Shown here in pieces: positions 35,323 through 43,521 of a DNA stretch of 64,000 nucleotides. The DNA comes from Paenibacillus sp. H1-7. GTDB taxonomy: Bacteria > Bacillota > Bacilli > Paenibacillales > NBRC-103111. The notes below the pieces were generated by a model. That model ran no database searches and was not told the DNA's origin. It saw only the letters and a program-made list of their open reading frames with translations. The translations under genes and the position numbers were made by a program. The DNA is taken from NCBI RefSeq assembly GCF_022354825.1, contig NZ_CP031168.1, positions 931,501 to 995,500 on the forward strand, read 5' to 3'. The first letter of the stretch is position 1. Each line of letters starts with the position of its first letter.

Positions 35323-36261
35323 TCATACATCGCTTACCGCAGAGACGGTATTCAAACTGACCTCTCCTCGCATCCGATGCTTGAACTCCTTCGGAGAGCA
35401 CTGGTTATGGCGCTTAAACAACTTGTAAAATTGCGCCATATTCGGAATCCCGACCGCTTCTCCGACTTCCATTATGGAGACATCCTGGGTTAGCAGCAGC
35501 CGCTCGGCTTTTTTAATCCGTTTATAATTCACGTAGTCAATGAAGGAGAGCCCCATAACCTTTTTGAAATACTTGATAAAATAATGATAGCTCAAATTGA
35601 GTACCGCGCAGGCCTGCTCAATGCTAATTTTCTGGGCCAGGTGGGCGTCCACGTAGTCCAAAGCAGGCTGCAGCCGCATCAGCTCGGCATTATCCGCCCC
35701 ATGCAGCATATCTCTGCTGTCGTTGCGCAGCAACAGAAGGAGAAGACGACGGATCGCAGCGGTGATCGCCAGCTCGTAGCCTTTGGATTTGTGTTGCGTT
35801 TCGTGATAAATGTCCATAATAAGGTCGTAGGCTTGCCGCTGCACGTCCGGCTTCTCGCGAAATATGTAATTCAACTGTCCAAGCGGCGTGCGGGCCTCGC
35901 TGAAATAATGCAAATAAGGCATCGTGCTCTCGTCAAAATGCTGAGACAAATCGAACTGGCACACAATGTAGCTGAGCGGTATAGGAAGCGCCTTCCATGT
36001 CCGGTGCAGCTGGGAAGAGCCGAACAAATACACGTCCCCGGCCTGCATCAGGCGCGTATCGTGCTTCGTCTGGATGTTAAGACCGCCTTCCTGCATGATG
36101 AGGAATTCCACTTCCTTATGATAATGCCAGCGGTGCACCTTGTAGACGGGAATCGTGGTGCCGGCACCTTGAATTTGCCATATTTTCAAGCGTAGCAAAG
36201 GATTCTGGTAATCGACGAGCTCGTTGTGCACGTCCGTTTCGTCATGCTCGAGTAGCGTCAT
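35323..36261 (-). CDS. AraC-family regulator divergent from thuA
   Basis: 312 residues. Cupin N-terminus (YKVHRWHYHKEVEFLIMQEGGL) and C-terminal double helix-turn-helix (about 205-295; SIEQACAVLNLSYHYFIKYFKKVMGLS, IMEVGEAVGIPNMAQFYKLFKRHNQCSP). GGAGG lies 12 bases before ATG. The 205-base region shared with the ThuA gene contains a TATAAT (36420-36425) for the latter but no good -35, as expected for an activator-dependent promoter. Confidence 0.86.
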   Translation of the reverse strand: MTLLEHDETDVHNELVDYQNPLLRLKIWQIQGAGTTIPVYKVHRWHYHKEVEFLIMQEGGLNIQTKHDTRLMQAGDVYLFGSSQLHRTWKALPIPLSYIVCQFDLSQHFDESTMPYLHYFSEARTPLGQLNYIFREKPDVQRQAYDLIMDIYHETQHKSKGYELAITAAIRRLLLLLLRNDSRDMLHGADNAELMRLQPALDYVDAHLAQKISIEQACAVLNLSYHYFIKYFKKVMGLSFIDYVNYKRIKKAERLLLTQDVSIMEVGEAVGIPNMAQFYKLFKRHNQCSPKEFKHRMRGEVSLNTVSAVSDV

Positions 36262-36466
36262 TGTCGTGGCGAACCTCCATTTCCATAAAAAGGGAGACAG
36301 TATTGCATAACTATAGCGATTGCTCTTGGTAAGACCAGTATAGCATGTTTGGACAGGTCATGACATTTTTGCATACAGATCCGGCAGTTTTGAGAATATA
36401 TTTTGCAAGCGGTGTCTTATATAATCAAGGAAACGAACGCCATACCAATATGGAGGGATTAAACTC

Positions 36467-37210
36467 ATGAGTCAAAAACTGCGAGTTACTGTCTGGAACG
36501 AATTCCGTCATGAAAAAGAAAGCGAAAAGGTTCGTTCCGTTTATCCGAACGGCATCCATCAAGCGATCGGCGAAGGATTGGGCGCTGACGTAGAAGTATC
36601 CTACGCTACCCTCGATGAGCCTGAGCACGGCTTGACCGAAGAAAAATTGAACAACACCGACGTATTGATCTGGTGGGGACATAAAGCGCATGGCGTGGTA
36701 GAGGATGCTATCGTGGATCGCGTTCAACAGCGCGTACTCCGCGGCATGGGCTTGATCGTGCTGCATTCCGGCCACTTCTCCAAAATTTTCAAAAAGCTGA
36801 TGGGCACCTCCTGCGATCTCAAATGGCGCGAAGCCGACGAGAAAGAGCGCATCTGGGTTGTCGCTCCCAACCACCCGATCGTGGAAGGCATTGGCCAGTA
36901 CATCGAGCTGGAAGCCGAAGAAATGTACGGCGAGCACTTCGACATTCCGCAGCCGGATGAGCTGATTATGGTAAGCTGGTTCGAAGGCGGAGAAGTATTC
37001 CGCAGCGGCTGCACGTTCCATCGCGGTCAAGGCAAAATCTTCTACTTCCGTCCGGGCCACGAAACGTACCCGACTTATTACAACGAGCAAGTGCGCCGCG
37101 TCATCCGCAACGCCGCTCAATGGGCGGCTCCGTCGACCCGCGAGTATCCGGTATACGGCAATCACAAACCGCTGGAGCCGATCAAGGCGAAGCAAGCTCA
37201 GCAAGGGTAA
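36467..37210 (+). CDS. ThuA-like sugar-utilisation protein
   Basis: 247 residues, class I glutamine-amidotransferase-like fold without the catalytic triad of amidotransferases. Family marks: [43 protein letters not shown] and [12 protein letters not shown]. ThuA proteins take part in trehalose and other disaccharide catabolism, usually with oxidoreductase partners that form ketosugars; no such partner is adjacent here. Strong GGAGGG ribosome site; terminator follows. Probably controlled by the divergent AraC protein. Confidence 0.85.
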   Translation: MSQKLRVTVWNEFRHEKESEKVRSVYPNGIHQAIGEGLGADVEVSYATLDEPEHGLTEEKLNNTDVLIWWGHKAHGVVEDAIVDRVQQRVLRGMGLIVLHSGHFSKIFKKLMGTSCDLKWREADEKERIWVVAPNHPIVEGIGQYIELEAEEMYGEHFDIPQPDELIMVSWFEGGEVFRSGCTFHRGQGKIFYFRPGHETYPTYYNEQVRRVIRNAAQWAAPSTREYPVYGNHKPLEPIKAKQAQQG

Positions 37211-37248
37211 GGCATCTTTAGAGCCAATACCCGTTCATGGATAAAAAA

Positions 37249-37292
37249 AAGTCCGGCCGGAGCGGTCAATCCGTTTCTGCCGGGCTTTTTTG
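37249..37292 (+). terminator. Terminator of the thuA-like gene
   Basis: AGTCCGGC and GCCGGGCT pair (one G-T), with further pairing in the loop and a TTTTTT run. Confidence 0.8.
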
Positions 37293-37321
37293 CGTTACAG
37301 TGGAAGAACGAGGTGATGAAC

Positions 37322-37825
37322 ATGTTCGAGCTGGATACGGATGAACGTTACGAATTATGGAGCGGGGAAAAGATCGTGCTGCCCTTGTGCGGCACAGATC
37401 ATGAATCTATCTTGAGTAACTTAACGGGGTTAATGGTTTAGCATGTTCGCAAGAATAAGCTTGGGAAAGTGTTTGGGTCCAATACCGCTGTGTTCCTTCA
37501 TGGCGATGTAACCCGTAAAGAGTTCCGGTTGCCGGATGTATCCTTTGTCGCAACGGAACGTTTGGATAGGGTTCAACACAAGGGGATATTCGGAGCACCT
37601 GATTTGTTGGTTGAGATCGTATCGTCAGGTAAAAAGTATGCGGATAGGGATCTAATCGAGAAATTTGCTATTTATGAGCCGTTTGGTGTGACCGAATACT
37701 GGATCGTAAAACCTTATGTAGAAGAAGTAGAGTTATATCATCTCCAGGACTCCAAGTATGTTCGTATCGAACAATCGATCGTCCTTTCGGGAATAGAGCT
37801 CGCACATGAGGAGATTTTCGAATAA
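37322..37825 (+). pseudogene. Uma2/DUF820 family nuclease-fold gene with in-frame amber
   Basis: ATG 37322 (GAGGTG seven bases upstream) opens FELDTDERYELWSGEKIVLPL, then meets TAG at 37439-37441 after 39 codons; the same frame continues for 128 codons to 37825 with typical Uma2 text: FGSNTAVFLHG, LPDVSFVATERLD, GAPDLLVEIVSSGKKYADRDLIEKFAIYEPFGVTEYWIV. Uma2 proteins have a PD-(D/E)xK-like fold. The N-terminus is also shorter than usual. A single nonsense mutation (or an unusual readthrough) breaks an otherwise intact gene. Confidence 0.8.
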
Positions 37826-37862
37826 AGCCGTTTAATGTACGGCATAAATGGTTAAACAGATA

Positions 37863-37902
37863 AAAGAGCCGCCCGAAACCGTTCGGTGCAGCTCTTTTTT
37901 TG
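37863..37902 (+). terminator. Terminator between convergent genes
   Basis: AAAGAGC...CCGAA-ACCG-TTCGG...AGCTCTTTTTTT forms a stem with internal mismatches and a T run, after the Uma2 remnant and before the convergent YqfQ-like gene. Confidence 0.75.
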
Positions 37903-37994
37903 TCTTACTAAGCTATTTCCCATTAAAATGGTTACGACCCATCCCGTTCGAAACGTTCGGTCAAGGCGGTCCGCAAGCTTTGCGAGGAGCCGAA

Positions 37995-38516
37995 TTATTC
38001 GGCTGCGCGCTTCTTCACTCTGGTTTTGCCGGCAGGGGCCGCTGCTTTGCGCTTACGCTTTCTGCGGCGTTTGGGAGCCGCATCCGAATCGTCCTTGGAT
38101 TTGCTTTTGCCGAACGATCCCAACAGCACCTTGACGAGCGGAGCTACTTGTTGTACAGTTTGCACCATGCGCTGTACTTTGGTTACTGTGTCAACAATGC
38201 CTTCGATACCGCCGAGACGGTCGATGACCTGCTTGATTTGAGCAATGTTGAAGCCGGAGCCTGCAGCTCCCGCATCAGCAGCACCGCCGCCGCCGCCAAA
38301 TCCGCTAAACAGCGAGGCCAAGCCGCCACCACCACCGCCGCCGGAAGGAACTGCGGGTGATTGAGGTTGCGCGAAGCCGCCCATATTCATATCCATTCCT
38401 TGATATGGGACGGGGAATTGTCCTGGTGCACCGGAAAACGGATTCGCTTGCTGGAAGCTGCGTGTCGGTACCCCTTGGTTGCCTATCGTTGGTCTTTGAT
38501 AACTCACGGGTTTCAC
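37995..38516 (-). CDS. YqfQ/VrrA-like protein
   Basis: 173 residues. Pro/Gln/Gly-rich N-terminus (about 1-80, with poly-glycine runs), a hydrophobic amphipathic middle (FNIAQIKQVIDRLGGIEGIVDTVTKVQRMVQTVQQVAPLVKVLLGSF, quoted in part here) and a very basic C-terminus (KRRRKRKRKAAAPAGK). This is the layout of Bacillus YqfQ / B. anthracis VrrA, which carries variable repeats and is linked to spores; function unknown. GTG 38516 or GTG 38507 may be the start. Confidence 0.7.
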   Translation of the reverse strand: MKPVSYQRPTIGNQGVPTRSFQQANPFSGAPGQFPVPYQGMDMNMGGFAQPQSPAVPSGGGGGGGLASLFSGFGGGGGAADAGAAGSGFNIAQIKQVIDRLGGIEGIVDTVTKVQRMVQTVQQVAPLVKVLLGSFGKSKSKDDSDAAPKRRRKRKRKAAAPAGKTRVKKRAAE

Positions 38517-38797
38517 GATCCTTTGTTATGGATTTGAAGCTGCAACAGCCGAGTTTGGCCGGTATACAATGCGGGCCGGAAAAAATGGTCATAGACATTT
38601 TACCTAATTTAGTCTATGTGATAGGCGAATGTAGTGATTGGACTCCTGTCACGGTTTTGGCATCATTTCAAGGTTTTAGTCCGTCACCGCATAAAAATAG
38701 TACAGAATTGCTAATCTTAACGGGAGGATTTCCCCTGTTAATGTCGAATAGTTTGAACTAAGGAAATGCAGCAGACCATCAAGGGGTTGAATGAACG

Positions 38798-39088
38798 ATG
38801 CAATTGAAAAAGTTAAACGACAAAGCGATCGACCAGCTGTTCGAGGCGGTTTTGACGCTTAAAGATATTGAAGAGTGCTATGTATTTTTTGACGATTTGT
38901 GCACGGTAAACGAGATTCAATCGTTGTCCCAGCGTCTGGAGGTAGCCCGGATGCTGCGCAAAGGCAACACCTATAACCAGATCGAGGCGGAGACCGGAGC
39001 CAGCACGGCTACGATTTCCCGCGTGAAGCGGTGCCTGAATTATGGGAACGACGGTTATAAAATGACGCTGGAGCGTCTCGGACGCTAG
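38798..39088 (+). CDS. yerC: YerC/YecD TrpR-related regulator
   Basis: 96 residues, all-helical, of the TrpR-like YerC/YecD family. LFEAVLTLKDIEECYVFFDDLCT, then NEIQSLSQRLEVARMLRKGNTYNQIEAETGASTATISRVKRCL forms the DNA-binding helix-turn-helix with the family motif (quoted in pieces). Function in Bacillus is poorly known; the gene usually neighbours pcrB/pcrA or, as here, DgkB and RlmCD-type genes (the yer cluster), which supports the identity. Confidence 0.9.
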   Translation: MQLKKLNDKAIDQLFEAVLTLKDIEECYVFFDDLCTVNEIQSLSQRLEVARMLRKGNTYNQIEAETGASTATISRVKRCLNYGNDGYKMTLERLGR

Positions 39089-39420
39089 CGCCCGGAGTGA
39101 GCATAAGCAGCGAGATCATCCTTCTCGATCGAATGACGGGAGGGATTTTCTTCGTGTGTTCATTTTGCTGTTGTTTGCCGGGGACCGCATCTGCGTGGGG
39201 TGGGGAGTCATGATCGGCCGAAACGGCAGTCGATCTGTGCCGCAACAGATAGTCATTTTATGCTATAATAGGACATAGTTGTGTCCGTACGGAACGGGAG
39301 GCACCGGAGCGCCTTCTTTTTTGTTGCATGGCGGATGATGCATGAACGCTGTTCTCAAGCAAACAGGGCAGTACCGTGCTTTCCATTGCAAGGATTTCTG
39401 ATCGGAGGAGGGGATACTGA
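39089..39420 (+). other. Leader region of the sirohydrochlorin chelatase gene
   Basis: 332 bases. Contains TATAAT (39264-39269) as a probable -10, then GGACA-TAGTTG-TGTCC (about 39271-39286) and GGC-ACCGGAGC-GCC followed by TTCTTTTTT (about 39301-39322), which could be a small attenuator ahead of the gene at 39421. No known riboswitch was recognised. Confidence 0.4.
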
Positions 39421-40242
39421 GTGGAAAAATACGGCATATTAGTCATAAGCCACGGTTCGCGCAGCGAGGAGTGGGTTCGGCTGGTCGACGAGGCCGTCGG
39501 TGCGATGCGGGTGCCCGAAGGGGTCCCGGTGTTTTCCTCCTTTCTCGAAATAGTGGAGGGCCGGCTTATCCAGGACGGGATAACGACGCTGGAATCGCTT
39601 GGAGTCACGGATATCGTGGTCATCCCGCTATTCGTATCTTCGGGCAGTACGCACATCGATGAGATCAGCTACGCGCTTGGGGTGAAGCCTGAGCCGCTGC
39701 TGCCGACGGACATGGAGCCTTTTGCCATTCGTGCACGAATTCATTGCACTTCTCCGATCGATGATGATCCGGATATTGCCGCCATTTTATATGAAAAAAT
39801 GAAGCCGCTGTCAACCGACCCGTCGCGGGAAATCGTAATGCTTGTCGGGCACGGCAGTGTAGAGCATGGGTTTCATGAGCAGTGGCAGGACGGACTGAGC
39901 AAGCTTGCAACACGTATTCAACAGGTCGGAGGCTTCGATGCCGTCGATACGGCGATGCTGCTTCCGGATCAAATCCGCAGTAAAATGGGGCTGTGGAAAC
40001 AGTGTAAGCCGCAGCATACGGTGCTGGTGGCTCCGGTATTTTTAAGCGAAGGCTACTTTACGAATGAAGTGATTCCTTCCCGATTGGAAGGGTATACGTA
40101 TACATACAATGGAAAGGCGCTGCTGCCGCATCCTTTGATCGCAAGGTGGATGGAACGGCAGGCGGCTGACCACTTGAGCGGGAACAACGCAGTAAATCGA
40201 GGCGAACGGGTGATTAATGAATGTCCAAACGTGCACGACTGA
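39421..40242 (+). CDS. sirB: Sirohydrochlorin chelatase (SirB/CbiX long form)
   Basis: 273 residues, two CbiX half-domains. The first has the metal-inserting histidine region GILVISHGSRSEEW (His10) and IPLFVSSGSTHIDEI; the second has VMLVGHGSVEHGFHEQW and VLVAPVFLSEGYFT. It inserts Fe2+ (siroheme) or Co2+ (cobalamin) into sirohydrochlorin in the cytoplasm. No other siroheme or cobalamin genes are adjacent. GTG start preceded by GGAGGAGGGG. Its 3' end overlaps dgkB by 22 bases in another frame, so the two are probably co-transcribed. Confidence 0.87.
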   Translation: MEKYGILVISHGSRSEEWVRLVDEAVGAMRVPEGVPVFSSFLEIVEGRLIQDGITTLESLGVTDIVVIPLFVSSGSTHIDEISYALGVKPEPLLPTDMEPFAIRARIHCTSPIDDDPDIAAILYEKMKPLSTDPSREIVMLVGHGSVEHGFHEQWQDGLSKLATRIQQVGGFDAVDTAMLLPDQIRSKMGLWKQCKPQHTVLVAPVFLSEGYFTNEVIPSRLEGYTYTYNGKALLPHPLIARWMERQAADHLSGNNAVNRGERVINECPNVHD

Positions 40243-41213
40243 TCTATAATCCGACTTCCGGCCGGGAAGAAATGAAGCGACGGCTGCCGGAAATTTTGCA
40301 GCGTCTGGAACGCGGCGGCTTAGAGACGTCCACGCACGCCACTATAGGCGAGGGGGATGCTACGCTGGCTGCGGCCGAAGCGGTCGAGCGCGGCTTCGAC
40401 GTTGTTATCGCGGCGGGCGGGGACGGTACGCTGTATGAAGTCATCAACGGTTTGGCTGAGAAAAGCTACCGCCCGCCGCTCGGCATCCTGCCTCTCGGCA
40501 CGACGAACGATTTTGCCAGAGCGCTTAACATTCCGCGCAGCTGGGATGCGGCGGTCGATGTGATTCTACAGCAGCATACGCGCGAGATCGACGTGGGCAA
40601 GATGAACCAGCGGTATTTCATCAATATTGCCGGCGGCGGCTCTTTGACCGAGCTGACCTACGAAGTGCCGAGCAAGCTGAAGACTATGATCGGCCAGATG
40701 GCCTACTATATGAAAGGGCTCGAGAAGCTGCCGCGGCTGCGGCCTATCGAGCTGTACATCCGCACGGACGAAGGAGATCTGCACGAGGAGGTCATGCTGT
40801 TCCTCATCTCGAACAGCAATTCCGTCGGCGGCTTCGAGCGCCTCGCGCCAGACGCGTCGCTGAACGACGGCCTGTTCGACGTACTGATCCTCAAGAAATG
40901 CAACCTCGCCGAATTCATCCGCGTCGTGTCGTTGGCGCTGCGCGGGGAGCATCTGGGCGATCCGAATATTATTTATTTGCAGACGCGCAACATTCAAGTC
41001 ACGTCTCCGGACTATGTGCAGATCAACCTCGACGGCGAATTCGGCGGTACGCTGCCCTGCGTATTCACCAATTTGCCTTCGCACCTGCATATTTTCGTAG
41101 ACGAGAGCGGACAATCGGTATACAAGACCAATCCTTTGCAGCAGATCAAGCTGCCTTGGAAAATCAAACCTGGAGTGGACGGACATGAGCAAGAAGATCA
41201 GCAATCAGAGTAA
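40221..41213 (+). CDS. dgkB: Diacylglycerol kinase DgkB
   Basis: 330 residues, soluble DAGK catalytic domain protein. [13 protein letters not shown] opens the nucleotide-binding domain; GGDGT (66-70) is the ATP-binding motif; [12 protein letters not shown] and DGLFDV further mark the family. It phosphorylates diacylglycerol released by lipoteichoic acid synthesis so it re-enters phospholipid synthesis. Overlaps the chelatase gene upstream (22 bases) and the RlmCD gene downstream (29 bases). The DgkB-RlmCD pair (yerQ-yefA) is conserved in Bacilli. Confidence 0.92.
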   Translation: MSKRARLIYNPTSGREEMKRRLPEILQRLERGGLETSTHATIGEGDATLAAAEAVERGFDVVIAAGGDGTLYEVINGLAEKSYRPPLGILPLGTTNDFARALNIPRSWDAAVDVILQQHTREIDVGKMNQRYFINIAGGGSLTELTYEVPSKLKTMIGQMAYYMKGLEKLPRLRPIELYIRTDEGDLHEEVMLFLISNSNSVGGFERLAPDASLNDGLFDVLILKKCNLAEFIRVVSLALRGEHLGDPNIIYLQTRNIQVTSPDYVQINLDGEFGGTLPCVFTNLPSHLHIFVDESGQSVYKTNPLQQIKLPWKIKPGVDGHEQEDQQSE

Positions 41214-42702
41214 GAATGGGAGTGGGGGAGTTTCTAGAAAAGGCAATAACCGGCCAAGCGCGGATTTGAGCGGCCTGCCGGTGGCGAAAAACGAAGAATA
41301 CGAGGCCGAGATCGTCGGTATCGGCCACGAGGGCGAAGGGGTAGGCCGTGTGAACGGCTTTACCCTTTTTATTCAAGGTGCGCTGCCCGGCGAGCGGGTG
41401 CTCGTCAAGGTGCTGAAGCTGAAGAAGCAGTACGGCTACGCCAAGCTGCTCAAAATCCTTCGGCCGAGCCCCGACCGCATCGCGGCTCCCTGTCCCATCT
41501 ACAGCCAATGTGGCGGCTGCCAGCTGCAGCATCTGAGCTACGAGGCGCAGCTTCGCTTCAAGCGCCAGCTCGTGGTGGACAACCTGGAGCGGATCGGGAA
41601 GTTGAAGGTGGCGGAAAGTGAAGCGGATGCTTCCGAGAAGGGAATCCTCGTACATCCGACACTCGGGATGGATGATCCTTGGCGCTATCGGAACAAGGCG
41701 CAGGTGCCTATCGGCTTTGAAGCTGCTAACGCCGACAGAGAGGGCGGTTTGATCGGAGGCTTCTACGCTCAAGGCAGCCATCGCATAATCGATATGGATG
41801 AGTGCCTCATCCAGCAGGAAAACAACGACCTCGTCGTCGCCGAGGTCAAGCGCATTGCCCGCGAGCTGGGCATCCGCGCCTACAACGAAGAAACCCACAA
41901 AGGCCTGCTGCGCCATGTCGTAGCGCGGTATGGATTTAATACAGGAGACATCATGGTCGTCCTGATCACGAACGGCGAGAGCATGCCACACAAGGACGAG
42001 CTGGTCGGGCTGCTTCGCCAGGCGATTCCTGGCCTCAAGAGCATCTGCCAGAACGTCAATAAAGAACGGACGAACGTCATCTTCGGCGACAAGACGAATG
42101 TGCTGTGGGGCGACGATGTGATCTACGATACCATCGGCGACATCCGATTCGCGATCTCCGCGCGATCGTTCTATCAAGTGAACCCCGTACAGACCGAGGT
42201 ACTGTACAGCAAAGCCCTCGACTTCGCCGGCTTGAGCGGCGAAGAGACCGTGATCGATGCCTACTGCGGCATCGGCACGATCTCTCTCTTCTTGGCGCAG
42301 CGTGCTCGCCAAGTGTATGGCGTCGAGATCGTCGGCGAAGCGATCGACGATGCTCGACGCAATGCGCTGCTGAACGGCATCCGCAACGTTCAGTTCGAGG
42401 TCGGCGCGGCGGAGGTGGTCATCCCCGAGTGGCGTCGTCAGGGCATCGCCCCTGACGTCATCGTGGTTGACCCGCCCCGCAAGGGCTGCGACGCTGCGCT
42501 GCTCGCCACCATCCTCGAGATGCGCCCCGCTCGCGTGGTTTATGTGTCGTGTAATCCGTCGACACTGGCCCGCGATCTTCGGGTGCTCGAGGATGGCGGC
42601 TACTCCACCGTCGAAGTTCAGCCGGTGGATATGTTTCCGCTTACCGTTCACGTGGAGTCAGTGGCATCCTTGATCTACAAGGGCATTGTAAGGATTAATT
42701 AA
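41185..42702 (+). CDS. rlmCD: 23S rRNA m5U methyltransferase RlmCD
   Basis: 505 residues. TRAM domain (about 33-90, [20 protein letters not shown]), an iron-sulfur cysteine set ([10 protein letters not shown], then a fourth Cys region) and a SAM methyltransferase domain: [16 protein letters not shown] (SAM loop), VDPPRKGCD, and catalytic Cys in [13 protein letters not shown]. Bacillus RlmCD (YefA) methylates U747 and U1939 of 23S rRNA. ATG with GGAG upstream inside the dgkB end. Last gene of the cluster before a terminator and the drop in GC content. Confidence 0.92.
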   Translation: MSKKISNQSKNGSGGVSRKGNNRPSADLSGLPVAKNEEYEAEIVGIGHEGEGVGRVNGFTLFIQGALPGERVLVKVLKLKKQYGYAKLLKILRPSPDRIAAPCPIYSQCGGCQLQHLSYEAQLRFKRQLVVDNLERIGKLKVAESEADASEKGILVHPTLGMDDPWRYRNKAQVPIGFEAANADREGGLIGGFYAQGSHRIIDMDECLIQQENNDLVVAEVKRIARELGIRAYNEETHKGLLRHVVARYGFNTGDIMVVLITNGESMPHKDELVGLLRQAIPGLKSICQNVNKERTNVIFGDKTNVLWGDDVIYDTIGDIRFAISARSFYQVNPVQTEVLYSKALDFAGLSGEETVIDAYCGIGTISLFLAQRARQVYGVEIVGEAIDDARRNALLNGIRNVQFEVGAAEVVIPEWRRQGIAPDVIVVDPPRKGCDAALLATILEMRPARVVYVSCNPSTLARDLRVLEDGGYSTVEVQPVDMFPLTVHVESVASLIYKGIVRIN

Positions 42703-42754
42703 AGTTTGCATCCATCCCACAAAGTCTGTCGATGAGCAAAATAAATTTACCGCA

Positions 42755-42808
42755 GAGCCGACCGAAATCAGGCACTTGTCCTGATATTCGCTCGGCTTAT
42801 TTCTTTTG
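42755..42808 (+). terminator. Terminator at the island boundary
   Basis: AGCCGA-CCGAAATCAGG and CCTGATATTCG-CTCGGCT pair with small bulges and are followed by TATTTCTTTT. It closes the sirB-dgkB-rlmCD transcript. Confidence 0.8.
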
Positions 42809-42827
42809 TCCAAGCAATTTCTTAGGC

Positions 42828-43099
42828 TCATAATTCAATCAACTGCCAACGAAAATAGATCCCCGGTACATCCTCAATTGTCTCGTTCCGTAGAAGGCAT
42901 ATCCAAGTCTATCCTAATCGGAAAAACTTCCCAAGCCTGCTGTTTTTCCTCTGAATCCTCTCGTCAGGCGTTTAATTATCTCCAATTACTCTTTCAAGTT
43001 GTTTAAATGCCTCTATTTCTAAATATTTTAATTTAGTGAATTTACCTTCCCAAACATGGTTTTTCCCCCCTCTTCTTCTGCCCTCCACATCAAACTTAT
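42828..43099 (-). pseudogene. Decayed gene of unknown family, minus strand
   Basis: Three consecutive open pieces on the minus strand can be joined by allowing frameshifts: one of 40 codons from 43099 (with VWEGKFTKLKYLEIEAF and KQLERVIGDN then a stop), a second with EDSEEKQQAWEVFPIRIDLDM, and a third ending EDVPGIYFRWQLIEL before TGA at 42828. The text looks protein-like (WEVFPIRIDLDM) but is interrupted. No family recognised; an immunity-type or small cytosolic protein is possible. It marks the junction between the housekeeping block and the AT-rich island. Confidence 0.45.
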
Positions 43100-43521
43100 T
43101 TTACTTTTTTACCTTTTCCTAATTTACGAATTGTTTTAGCCTATCATTTTACTTGGTTCTTACTGCCTTCTCTCTAATCTCAATTCCCTGGCTCTATCAA
43201 GATATTATTATGAAACTGAATATAGTTGTGCTATGAAAGATTGATGGGGAAATGTGTAAAAAGAGCGATTGGAAACTAATTATTCATTAAATGGTGGAAG
43301 GCGGAGTTATAGGGGGTAACGGATCTTAATAGGATTAGGTAAATGTTCAGGTTTGTCATTACCCTGAGATAGTTATTTATTAGGTATTCGGTCACGATTT
43401 CTGTGTAATTTTTGGATGGTGTTTGATATAGTTGGTACTATAGATCTATTTGTCGAACTACAATGCGCATCAATGTATGGCTTGAAGTGCAAAAAGTGTG
43501 TATAAGTCGGAGGAAAACAAT
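43100..43521. other. AT-rich spacer before the membrane protein
   Basis: About 420 bases, strikingly AT-rich and pyrimidine-biased on the plus strand up to 43200. No gene seen. Promoter for the next gene is probably near 43420-43450 (TTTGATATAGTTGGTACTAT contains weak -10 candidates). Confidence 0.35.

Noticed and set aside
39156-39278. 40-codon frame (GTG start) upstream of sirB
   Set aside because: A GGGAGGG site is present, but the frame runs through the probable sirB promoter and the text is not protein-like after the first ten residues.
41164-42651. 495-codon minus-strand open frame
   Set aside because: Antisense shadow of rlmCD in high-GC DNA; no ribosome site or recognisable protein.
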